Below, piece after piece: positions 1 to 7,315 of a stretch of DNA of 64,000 nucleotides (position 1 is the first letter of the stretch; each line of letters begins with the position of its first letter). A program made the position numbers and the translations under genes. Below the pieces are notes generated by a model. It had not been told where the DNA came from and did not search any database. It saw nothing but the letters and a program-made list of their open reading frames with translations. This DNA is from an uncultured Gammaproteobacteria bacterium (lineage in GTDB: Bacteria; Pseudomonadota; Gammaproteobacteria; GCA-002705445; GCA-002716945), in assembly GCA_902632305.1 (NCBI GenBank), contig CACPCG010000001.1, positions 1 to 64,000 of the forward strand, in the 5' to 3' direction.

Positions 1-560
1 AAATCTAGAGTTTTATTTTTTATGTTGAGATTACCTACACCATTTACTTTCAACAATAAAGTTTCGATGTTGATGTCATTTATGTACATTTGATTGTCAT
101 TAATAATTGCTGTTGCTGTGAGAGACTTAATGCTAGTAAAGATATCATTAGTAATCTGCTTATAATTTAAATCCTTGATTAATAGATATGATCTTATAAG
201 AGACTCATCAAGGTTAAAACCATAAAATTTCATATTTACAATCTCAACATTATTAACATCAATTATTCCATCTAAAATACTTTCTTTATTTATATTCAAC
301 TTAAGTTGCTGAATTTTAGTTATAATTTGACTATTATCTGATAAGTCTGAAATAACTATGTCATTAATAATTAAACTAGCTTCAGGATCAATGGTGATAA
401 CAAGATCACCAGTATAACTAAAATTATAATTAATTTTTTCAGATACATATTGTGAGATATTTTCTTTATAATCATCAATGTCTAAAAAGTATTTGGTATA
501 AATAAAAGTTCCGATAAAAGAAACTGTGAGAAATAATATTATGTAGATTACAAATCTCAT
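1..560 (-). CDS. AsmA-like protein, N-terminal part (runs off the left edge)
   Basis: My own translation of the minus strand from the ATG at 558-560 stays open to the window edge, giving about 186 residues. It begins with a short basic start and one hydrophobic segment (about residues 3-20, ending FIGTFIYTKYF), as in AsmA-family proteins anchored in the inner membrane. The following stretch (YTGDLVITIDPEASLIIND) matches the family pattern of alternating beta-strand repeats near the N-terminus. AsmA-like proteins are bridge-like proteins implicated in envelope lipid transport. The gene starts 8 nt after the moaC stop, so the two probably share a transcript. The C-terminal part is missing, so which AsmA subfamily it belongs to is not decidable. 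Confidence 0.7.
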   Translation of the reverse strand, partial: MRFVIYIILFLTVSFIGTFIYTKYFLDIDDYKENISQYVSEKINYNFSYTGDLVITIDPEASLIINDIVISDLSDNSQIITKIQQLKLNINKESILDGIIDVNNVEIVNMKFYGFNLDESLIRSYLLIKDLNYKQITNDIFTSIKSLTATAIINDNQMYINDINIETLLLKVNGVGNLNIKNKTLD

Positions 561-568
561 AGACTTAT

Positions 569-1033
569 CTAACGAATGAAATCTCCGGATTTTCCTCCGG
601 TTTTTTTTAATAATTTTATACCTGATATTGTCATTGATTTATCAATGTACTTACACATGTCATAGACAGTCAATAAGGCTACCTCTGTAGCAAAAAGTGA
701 TTCAATTTCAACTCCTGTTTTGCCTTCAGAAACTACGGTTGTTCTACATCTTAATTTGCCAGGGCTTAAAGTGAGATCAATTTCAATATTTTCAATCGAT
801 AACGGATGTGTGAGCGGGATGATAGATGATGTCTTCTTAGCGGCCATTATACCAGCAAGTTTAGCTGCAGCGATTACATTTCCTTTTTTATTTGTATTTT
901 TCTCAATTTCATTGACCGCCTCTTTTGATAGTGATATAAAACCCTCGGAAATCGCAACTCTTATCGTGATTTTCTTTTGGGTTATATCTGAGACACTTAT
1001 TGAGTCCAATTGTTTGTTACTTTTTTCACTCAT
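569..1033 (-). CDS. moaC: cyclic pyranopterin monophosphate synthase MoaC
   Basis: MoaC converts the MoaA product (3',8-cH2GTP) to cyclic pyranopterin monophosphate in molybdenum cofactor synthesis, in the cytoplasm. The 154-residue length is close to E. coli MoaC (161). Conserved family blocks are present: PLTHPL at about residues 73-78, GKTGVE near 104-109, YDMCK near 123-127 (catalytic Asp/Lys) and the C-terminal GGKSGDF. The ATG at 1031-1033 is the natural start. No other moa/moe gene lies in the window, so the rest of the pathway must be elsewhere. It is divergent from rdgB with a 55-nt gap and probably cotranscribed with the AsmA-like gene downstream. Confidence 0.95.
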   Translation of the reverse strand: MSEKSNKQLDSISVSDITQKKITIRVAISEGFISLSKEAVNEIEKNTNKKGNVIAAAKLAGIMAAKKTSSIIPLTHPLSIENIEIDLTLSPGKLRCRTTVVSEGKTGVEIESLFATEVALLTVYDMCKYIDKSMTISGIKLLKKTGGKSGDFIR

Positions 1034-1088
1034 ACTTTGAATTATAGTCTATAATTTTACATTACGAATAAAAATCTATACCACAATT

Positions 1089-1688
1089 ATGAAAATAATG
1101 CTCGCTACAAAAAACGAGGGTAAAATAAGAGAGATACAAAGAATTTTGTCTAATACTTCTATAAACCTCATTTCTCATAATGATACAGAAATTCCAGAAG
1201 TCGAAGAAACGGGCTCCTCTTTTGTTGAAAATGCAATTATTAAAGCTAGAAGCGCTTCTCTTGTAACAGGATTGCCCTCACTAGCGGACGACTCTGGCAT
1301 TGAAGTATCCTTTCTAAAAGCTAAGCCAGGGGTTAAATCAGCGCGCTACGCAGGAGAAAATGCTACTAATGAAATGAACAACATTAAGTTATTAAATGCT
1401 CTCAAAGGTATCCCTATGGAAAAGAGATCTGCCTGTTACAGATGTGTTATTGTGTTTATGAGATTTCCAGATGATCCCTTTCCGGTTATCTGCTCAGGTT
1501 CATGGCATGGTTTCATTGCAGAAAAACCATTAGGTAGTAATGGTTTTGGGTACGATCCTATTTTTTATTTGCCTGAGTATAAAAAGACATCTGCAGAATT
1601 AACTGATAAAGAGAAGAATTCAATAAGCCACAGAGCTCAAGCATTGAAAGGAATTGAAAAATACCTTATTAGACAACATAATAATTAG
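1089..1688 (+). CDS. rdgB: XTP/dITP diphosphohydrolase RdgB
   Basis: This is a house-cleaning nucleotidase of the Ham1/RdgB family, which hydrolyses non-canonical purine triphosphates (dITP, XTP) to monophosphates and so keeps them out of DNA. At 199 residues it has family length (E. coli 197). Signature motifs are visible: ATKNEGKIREI at the N-terminus (substrate binding), LADDSGIEV near residue 65 (catalytic Asp), GSNGFGYDPIF near 153, and SHRAQA near 182. The ATG at 1089 opens the gene. The stop at 1686-1688 lies 1 nt before the ATG of the protease gene, so translation of the two is probably coupled. Confidence 0.96.
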   Translation: MKIMLATKNEGKIREIQRILSNTSINLISHNDTEIPEVEETGSSFVENAIIKARSASLVTGLPSLADDSGIEVSFLKAKPGVKSARYAGENATNEMNNIKLLNALKGIPMEKRSACYRCVIVFMRFPDDPFPVICSGSWHGFIAEKPLGSNGFGYDPIFYLPEYKKTSAELTDKEKNSISHRAQALKGIEKYLIRQHNN

Positions 1689-1689
1689 G

Positions 1690-3180
1690 ATGTTATATAT
1701 TTCTAGATTCAGGTTTATATTTCTCGTACCTCTTCTTACGCTAAGTGGTTGTGCGACTAATCCCGTAACCGGAAATCCAGATTTTGTTACCATAACTGAG
1801 CAACAAGAAATTTCTATTGGTGCTACTTACCATCAAAGAATTTTAGAGGAACAAAAAATACTCGAAGATAAAGAACTCAATGACTATGTTCAAAAATTAG
1901 GTAATGAAATTGCTAGAAAGAGTCATAGGCCTAATCTTAAGTGGACTTTCACTATAATTGACTCACCTATTTTTAATGCTTTTGCAACGCCTGGTGGTTA
2001 TGTTTATATGTACCGTGGAATGTTAAATTATTTCAATTCTGAAGCAGAATTAGTTGGCGTCCTCGGTCATGAAATAGGTCATATAACAGCTAGACATGCA
2101 GTCAGAGGAATGAGCACTGCCCAAGTAACTAATTTATTATTGGGTATTATTCAGGCTAATGTTCCGGGTAGCCAATTGACTAGTAATGCATTTAGTCTTC
2201 TTAACGTTGCTATAAACAGAGGATATGGGAGAAGTTTTGAGCTCGAAGCTGATCAACTTGGTGCGGAATATTTGCTTACAAATGAGTACGACCCAACAGC
2301 AATGACATCTTTCCTTGAAATTATGAAACAGTCTGATGAATTAGAAAAAGTAATAGCGAAAAGTGAAAATCGAGAACCTAATATTGGATATCATGGTATT
2401 TTCTCGACTCACCCTGATAGTAAGAAACGAATTAACGCATTGAAGGACAATAGTGAAAATATTAAAAAATTGAAGACAAATAAAGAAAAATTTCTCAAAC
2501 TTCTTGATGGAACTAACTATGGAACAAGTCCAGAGGAGGGTTATCTAAAAGACTCAACTTTCTATCATCCAGTTTTTCAAATACGCTTTGATGTAGATGA
2601 TGGTTGGGTATTTAAGAATCTTCCCGATAGATTAGAATTAAGGAAAGACAAAGATTTAATTATCATGATGGCAGATGATTTACTAAAAGATGATCTTGAT
2701 AACGGACTGACTCCAAAAGAGTATTTAAGTAAGGGCATAAGACAAAGTGGATTCCTCAACAATAATGAGCTTCTTGAAGAGAGTGTATTTTCGCACAATG
2801 GACTAAGTGGATATACTCATCTATATAAGAACACGACACCTGTAGATACTTACTATAAAAGATACATTATTATTTTTGATACAAAAACAGACGCCATAAA
2901 ACCAAAAGCATGGATAGCAAACATAACCATGGACAACTTAGATAATGATATGTCAGCTAAAAATATGTTGATTTCCTTTAAGAAAATGACGCAAGAGGAG
3001 ATAGATAACTCAAAAGGATTGAAAATTAAAGTAATCAGATTTAGAGATGGAATGACTTATGAAACACTTGCAAAATCATCTCCGCTAGGAAAGTTTGCAA
3101 AAGAAAAATTACAACTACTTAACGGTCATTATCCAAATAAAAATCCCGAAATAGGAGATTTAATTAAAATTGTTGAATGA
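1690..3180 (+). CDS. M48-family metalloprotease lipoprotein (BepA/YfgC-like)
   Basis: A 496-residue predicted periplasmic lipoprotein zinc protease. An N-terminal signal with lipobox LSGC puts the lipidated Cys at residue 21, which fixes the ATG at 1690 as the start. An upstream in-frame TTG would spoil the signal. The zinc motif HEIGH lies in LGHEIGHITARHA (about residues 132-144), and the third-ligand region ELEAD lies about 55 residues later. The C-terminal block (RFRDGMTYETLAK through LLNGHYP and GDLIKIVE) is typical of long M48 proteins of gammaproteobacteria. The family is linked to outer-membrane protein quality control. It starts 1 nt after rdgB and overlaps the exonuclease gene. Confidence 0.88.
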   Translation: MLYISRFRFIFLVPLLTLSGCATNPVTGNPDFVTITEQQEISIGATYHQRILEEQKILEDKELNDYVQKLGNEIARKSHRPNLKWTFTIIDSPIFNAFATPGGYVYMYRGMLNYFNSEAELVGVLGHEIGHITARHAVRGMSTAQVTNLLLGIIQANVPGSQLTSNAFSLLNVAINRGYGRSFELEADQLGAEYLLTNEYDPTAMTSFLEIMKQSDELEKVIAKSENREPNIGYHGIFSTHPDSKKRINALKDNSENIKKLKTNKEKFLKLLDGTNYGTSPEEGYLKDSTFYHPVFQIRFDVDDGWVFKNLPDRLELRKDKDLIIMMADDLLKDDLDNGLTPKEYLSKGIRQSGFLNNNELLEESVFSHNGLSGYTHLYKNTTPVDTYYKRYIIIFDTKTDAIKPKAWIANITMDNLDNDMSAKNMLISFKKMTQEEIDNSKGLKIKVIRFRDGMTYETLAKSSPLGKFAKEKLQLLNGHYPNKNPEIGDLIKIVE

Positions 3181-4048
3181 CAATTATGATAAGTCATACA
3201 TAATCGATGCAACTGGAATCGTGCTTAAATATTGGTTTACGATACCGCCTATTAAAACACAAAAATTTTTATCAATTTCGGCTTTAGTAGGTTTCTCAAA
3301 TTTTGTAAAGAGTTTTTTAATAAATCATAAACCAAAGCGAGTCTGTTTTGCATTCGATGAATCACTAGGTACCTGCTTCCGTAATAATATTTACAGTAAA
3401 TATAAACAGAACAGACCTATGGCCCCTGATGAATTAAAGGTTCAGTTCAAACTATGCAGGGAACTACTAGATATTCTAGGATTACAAAATTTTGCTAGCA
3501 CAGAATATGAAGCAGATGATTTACTTTTTACAATTTCAAGAACTAATTTCAAGAATAAAATTCGAAACGTTGTCATTACTAATGATAAAGATTTATTTCA
3601 AATCATAAACAAAAAAGATATATGGTGGAATTTAAAAACTAAGAAACTAACATACGATGATATCTATAACTTATTGGGTTTTTCTCCAAAATATTTTGCG
3701 GAATTTCAAGGCTTAATGGGGGATTCAACAGATTGTATACCTGGTGCCCCAGGTATTGGGTCTAAAACTGCAAAAAAACTGATTTCTCATTACAAAACAT
3801 TGGATGAAATTTATGACAACATATCGCAAATACCAGAGGTGTTTGGCTCAAAATATGCAAGAGTTTCAAAAATTCTGTTAGAGAATAAAAAAATTATCTA
3901 CACATCAAAAAAACTTGCTAAACTTGTATCTGTACATAATCATGAAATAAGTGACAAAAGAAATTTGTCAGATATACCTGCGCTGAAAGATTTTTTTGAG
4001 TATATCGGTCTCAAGAAATTCTCAGCTGATTCTTGGTTAGGACTTTAA
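3170..4048 (+). CDS. stand-alone 5'-3' exonuclease / flap endonuclease (ExoIX/Xni-like)
   Basis: A free-standing relative of the PolA 5'-nuclease domain. The sequence shows the arch/metal region (YKQNRPMAPDELK, EADDLL near residue 121, TNDKDLF near 139-145) and the helix-3-turn-helix DNA-binding block (GLMGDSTDCIPGAPGIGSK near 180-198). Length 292 compares with 251 for E. coli Xni. There is no ATG start: tandem TTG codons sit at 3170 and 3173, overlapping the end of the protease gene, and the protein must begin just before YIIDATG, so a TTG start is required. PolA in this window carries its own intact nuclease domain, so this is a second enzyme, presumably for flap or RNA-primer processing. 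Confidence 0.82.
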   Translation: MLNDNYDKSYIIDATGIVLKYWFTIPPIKTQKFLSISALVGFSNFVKSFLINHKPKRVCFAFDESLGTCFRNNIYSKYKQNRPMAPDELKVQFKLCRELLDILGLQNFASTEYEADDLLFTISRTNFKNKIRNVVITNDKDLFQIINKKDIWWNLKTKKLTYDDIYNLLGFSPKYFAEFQGLMGDSTDCIPGAPGIGSKTAKKLISHYKTLDEIYDNISQIPEVFGSKYARVSKILLENKKIIYTSKKLAKLVSVHNHEISDKRNLSDIPALKDFFEYIGLKKFSADSWLGL

Positions 4049-4059
4049 TTGGTAAATAT

Positions 4060-5301
4060 ATGAAGAAGAATATTTTCTATGCACAATCAGGTGGTGTTAC
4101 ACCAGTGATAAATGCCACAGCAAGTGGCATCTATGATAATTATAAAAAAAATAAGAAATCTTTTGGGAAATTACTTATTGGAAAAAATGGAATTGCAGGA
4201 GCAATAAATGAGGAATTAATCGATTTGAATAAAGAATCCAAAAAAGAGATTTCAAAACTAATTCATACACCAGGTGGTGCCTTCGGTTCATGTAGAATAA
4301 AACTGTCTGATTATAAAAACAATAAAAATGAATATGAAAAAATTCTCAATGTGTTTAAAAAACATAATATTGGATACTTTCTTTATAATGGTGGAGGAGA
4401 CTCGCAAGATACGACCCTTAAGATTTCAAAATTCTTTAATCAGCAAGGGTTTAAAATTCAGTGTATTGGATTGCCTAAAACAATTGATAACGATTTGGAG
4501 GAAACATATTCTTGTCCTGGTTTTGGTACAGTGGCTAAATATATTGCGACATCGACTCTGGAAGCATCGCTTGATGTGGCATCAATGTCAAAATCATCTA
4601 CAAAAGTCTTTATTCTAGAAGTTATGGGTAGGCATGCAGGGTGGCTAGCGGCATCTTCAGGAGTAATAAAAAACTTGAATAACAGTGCTCCTCATTTAAT
4701 TCTATTTCCTGAAATTAAATTTAATCAGAGTGATTTTCTCAATAGAACTCAACAAGCGATTAAAGAAAATGGGTTTTGTGTTGTTGTTGCTTCTGAGGGA
4801 ATAAGAGACTACAAAAATAGATTTATATCAGCGAGTGCCCAAAAGGATAGTTTCGGTCATGCTCACTTAGGAGGTGTGGCTCCTATACTAGCTAAATTAA
4901 TAACAGACAAGTTGAAATATAAGGTACACTGGGCTGTTGCAGACTACCTACAGAGAGCATCAAGACATTTGGGTTCATCAAGTGATGTACGACAAGCTTA
5001 TGAGGTTGGATTTCAGTCAATTAATTTGTTATTGAGCGGTGCCTCAGATGTGATGGTAACTGTTAAATCTAAAGCTAGAAATGGCAAATGGTTGACAGGA
5101 TCAGTTAATTTAGCGAGGGTTGCAAATAAGGAGAGAATTCTCCCAAATAATTTTATAACAAAAGATGGTTATAATATTACAAGCATATGTAAAAAATATA
5201 TTTTAAGTCTTATTGATGGTGAAGACTATCCTCCTTTTAAGAACGGTTTACCCGACTATGCGAAACTTAAATTAAATATTCTAGAAAAAAAATTAAAATA
5301 G
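4060..5301 (+). CDS. pfp: pyrophosphate-dependent 6-phosphofructokinase
   Basis: Interconverts fructose 6-phosphate and fructose 1,6-bisphosphate using PPi, so it can run in either glycolytic or gluconeogenic direction. The 413-residue protein has the PFK fold: SGGVTPVINA near the N-terminus, GGGDSQDTT near residue 110, LPKTIDNDL near 138 and MGRHAGWL near 190. In ATP-dependent PFK the last-but-one motif reads PGTIDND. Lys in place of that Gly, together with Asp in GGGDS, is the established signature of PPi-type enzymes. The ATG at 4060 is 11 nt after the exonuclease stop; an upstream TTG within that gene is less likely. It converges on hemH with a 9-nt overlap. Confidence 0.92.
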   Translation: MKKNIFYAQSGGVTPVINATASGIYDNYKKNKKSFGKLLIGKNGIAGAINEELIDLNKESKKEISKLIHTPGGAFGSCRIKLSDYKNNKNEYEKILNVFKKHNIGYFLYNGGGDSQDTTLKISKFFNQQGFKIQCIGLPKTIDNDLEETYSCPGFGTVAKYIATSTLEASLDVASMSKSSTKVFILEVMGRHAGWLAASSGVIKNLNNSAPHLILFPEIKFNQSDFLNRTQQAIKENGFCVVVASEGIRDYKNRFISASAQKDSFGHAHLGGVAPILAKLITDKLKYKVHWAVADYLQRASRHLGSSSDVRQAYEVGFQSINLLLSGASDVMVTVKSKARNGKWLTGSVNLARVANKERILPNNFITKDGYNITSICKKYILSLIDGEDYPPFKNGLPDYAKLKLNILEKKLK

Positions 5302-6306
5302 TGATTTAAAATCGGTATGATGCCGCTCTGAATTTGTCACCAAATCCTCAATTAAATTTATAAACTTATCCGATCCGTTTAAGCATGGAATAAATTCAAA
5401 CTTCTCACCTTTGGAGTCTAAGAACAACTCACGAGACTCTTCACCAATCTCCTCAATAGTCTCTAGACAATCAGATGAGAAACCTGGGCAGAATATATGG
5501 ATATTTTTAATACTTTCAGCGGGTAAACTCTCTAATCTCTCAGCTAAATAGGGTTTGATCCATTCTGCTCTCCCAAATCTTGACTGAAAGGCAACCTCGT
5601 ACATGGACTCAGATAAGTTTAGTTTTCTGGCAATCAACCGAGAGGTCTTATAACACTGGTCTTGGTATGGTTCATCATCGCCAATGTAAGAGAGAGGGAT
5701 TCCATGATATGAGAGCACTAATTTATCTGGTGATCCGCTGCTTTTCTTGAAAGTCTCTATGTGTTCACAACAAGCGTCGATATACAAGTCATGATCATGA
5801 AAATCTTTCACAAAATGAATATTAAGTTTATCTAATTTTAGTTTTGTTAAAATTTTGTCAAGGTGTCTTGCTATCGATCTTGTGGTAGTGGTTGAGTACT
5901 GTGGAAACATGGGAATAATAACTATCTCTTTAAATCCACTTTTAGAAAATTGTATTATTTTTGACTCCATTGACGGATGTCCATATCTCATTGCAACATC
6001 AACTGTATATTGATTATTAATTTGATTTTCAAATCTCTCTCTGAGTTTACCGGCTTGTAGGAAAGTGTTATATAAAAGCGGCGAACCCCACTCTGTCCAA
6101 ACTTTTTTGTACAACTCGGCGCTTTTTGCTGGTCTGGTCTGGAGAATTATCAGATTTAATAGAGGTAACCAGAAAAACCTAGGTAATCTAATTACATCTT
6201 TATCAGACAAAAATTCTCTCAAGTAAATACGGACATCTTTTGTTGTTGGTGATTTTGGTGTTCCTAAATTTACCAACAAGACTCCTTTCTTTTCTGTAGA
6301 ATTCAT
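5293..6306 (-). CDS. hemH: ferrochelatase
   Basis: Inserts Fe2+ into protoporphyrin IX, the last step of protohaem synthesis. It is peripheral at the inner membrane. The 337-residue length is normal (E. coli 320). Family motifs are LLVNLGTP at the N-terminus, IPMFPQYSTTTT near residue 131, the metal-site His in LSYHGIP near 200, and PGFSSDCLETIEEI with the acidic residues near 273-286. The ATG is at 6304-6306. A haem-producing role fits the c-type cytochrome and hemL in the same window. It lies 14 nt downstream of the HNH gene on the same strand. Confidence 0.96.
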   Translation of the reverse strand: MNSTEKKGVLLVNLGTPKSPTTKDVRIYLREFLSDKDVIRLPRFFWLPLLNLIILQTRPAKSAELYKKVWTEWGSPLLYNTFLQAGKLRERFENQINNQYTVDVAMRYGHPSMESKIIQFSKSGFKEIVIIPMFPQYSTTTTRSIARHLDKILTKLKLDKLNIHFVKDFHDHDLYIDACCEHIETFKKSSGSPDKLVLSYHGIPLSYIGDDEPYQDQCYKTSRLIARKLNLSESMYEVAFQSRFGRAEWIKPYLAERLESLPAESIKNIHIFCPGFSSDCLETIEEIGEESRELFLDSKGEKFEFIPCLNGSDKFINLIEDLVTNSERHHTDFKSLF

Positions 6307-6320
6307 AGGTCTTTATTACA

Positions 6321-6905
6321 CTAAGTTGATTTAAATCTTTCAAGGAGAGGGCTATTTTTAGATATGTGAGAAATTAGAAACTCCATTTGGTCAGCTAAGA
6401 TTGTTCTGCCTCGTAAAATTAAATATTCAACTCTAGAGGGGCTAAATGGAACTGCTATGAGCATCATTTTGGCATCTTCGGGAGTTTTGCCTCCTTTCAA
6501 ATTATTACATCTTCTGCAGGCCGTAGCCACGTTAGTCCAAATATCCTCTCCCCCTAGCGATAAAGGAATAATATGATCTCTAGAAAGATATTTATTGGAA
6601 AATACCTCACCACAATATAAGCACGTATTCGCATCCCTCATAAATAAAGTCATGTTATTCAAACATGGTGTAAAGGATGAATAATCTAACTTATGAGAAC
6701 TCTTGGTCGCAACTATGGAATTAATGTCAAGTGAGCTTCTGAGGCCTGTAAGGCGGTTTATACCTCCTTTTATGTGAAGGGTAGATGATCCACATTCATA
6801 TGCAATTTGTTCAAGATGATATAACTTCACTGCTGTTTGGTAATTAATCCAGCCTGTGGGGTGCCCTGCTGCATTCAAGCGAAGTATCTGCCTAGTCTTT
6901 ATCAT
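6321..6905 (-). CDS. HNH endonuclease family protein
   Basis: Contains a zinc-containing HNH fold: CLYCGEVF, then LSRDHIIPLSLGGEDIWTN, then ACRRCNNLKGG, giving a CxxC...DH...N...CxxC arrangement. The region before it (LRLNAAGHPTGWI) and after it (VPFSPSRVEYL) matches a chromosomal HNH family common in gammaproteobacteria, of unproven cellular role and usually not linked to phage. I chose the ATG at 6905 (194 residues) because the family begins immediately before LRLN. A TTG at 7001 would add 32 unconserved residues but does have an AGGT motif 5 nt upstream, so the longer form is possible. Confidence 0.8.
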   Translation of the reverse strand: MIKTRQILRLNAAGHPTGWINYQTAVKLYHLEQIAYECGSSTLHIKGGINRLTGLRSSLDINSIVATKSSHKLDYSSFTPCLNNMTLFMRDANTCLYCGEVFSNKYLSRDHIIPLSLGGEDIWTNVATACRRCNNLKGGKTPEDAKMMLIAVPFSPSRVEYLILRGRTILADQMEFLISHISKNSPLLERFKST

Positions 6906-7315
6906 CGAACTATTATATCTCAGATAGTCTTTTTGTTGATAATTTAAACAAAATAATTTTACACTGCAAAAATAGGTGTAATTGGGGTTGTTTTCAGCCA
7001 AATTTACCTAGATCGATTCAAAGAAACCTCAGATTTATTACAAAATCCTCGGTTTATTAACAATGAGAGTCGTTCTCAAATAAACATAGTTTTGCTGGTC
7101 ATCGATAATGAAAATATTATCATAAAGAACGTATATTATTGATTTTTATAATTTTTTCATATTGATTATAAAACATACAATCTGCTGTACCACTTTTAGT
7201 AAAATGAAAAATAACTAGTATTTAGGATTTTTCCACAATTTTATCCACAGATTCTGTGGATAAAAATTTTTTTACGATGCCTCAACCAAGATGGTTGTTA
7301 AATGTATAATAAATC
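6906..7315. other. divergent intergenic region between the HNH gene and priA
   Basis: About 410 bp, the longest gene-free stretch of the window if the HNH gene starts at 6905. It is very AT-rich between about 7060 and 7230. The only strong structure is the cluster of DnaA-box-like sequences at 7229-7263 with its 13-bp perfect inverted repeat (7239-7251 / 7253-7265). A TATAAT hexamer at 7305-7310 lies only 6 nt from the priA ATG, and no Shine-Dalgarno sequence precedes that ATG. I see no tRNA, riboswitch or further ORF here. Confidence 0.6.
7229..7263. promoter_or_regulatory. cluster of three DnaA-box-like sites
   Basis: TTTTCCACA at 7229-7237 differs by one base from the E. coli consensus DnaA box TTATCCACA. 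A perfect TTATCCACA occurs at 7241-7249, and its inverted copy TGTGGATAA at 7255-7263. The last two form the core of a 13-bp perfect palindrome with a single central base. The placement upstream of priA, which encodes the replication-restart helicase, suggests DnaA binding. The T-run after the palindrome gives a superficial terminator look, but no gene ends here. Confidence 0.65.

Noticed and set aside
580-608. Hairpin CCGGA/TCCGG followed by eight T, resembling a rho-independent terminator
   Set aside because: It lies inside the moaC coding end (codons for TGGKSGDF and preceding Lys), is on the wrong strand for any gene that ends there, and the stem is only 5 bp.
7239-7272. Palindrome plus T-run as an intrinsic terminator
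   Set aside because: Both flanking genes are transcribed away from this region; the arms are exact DnaA boxes, a better explanation.
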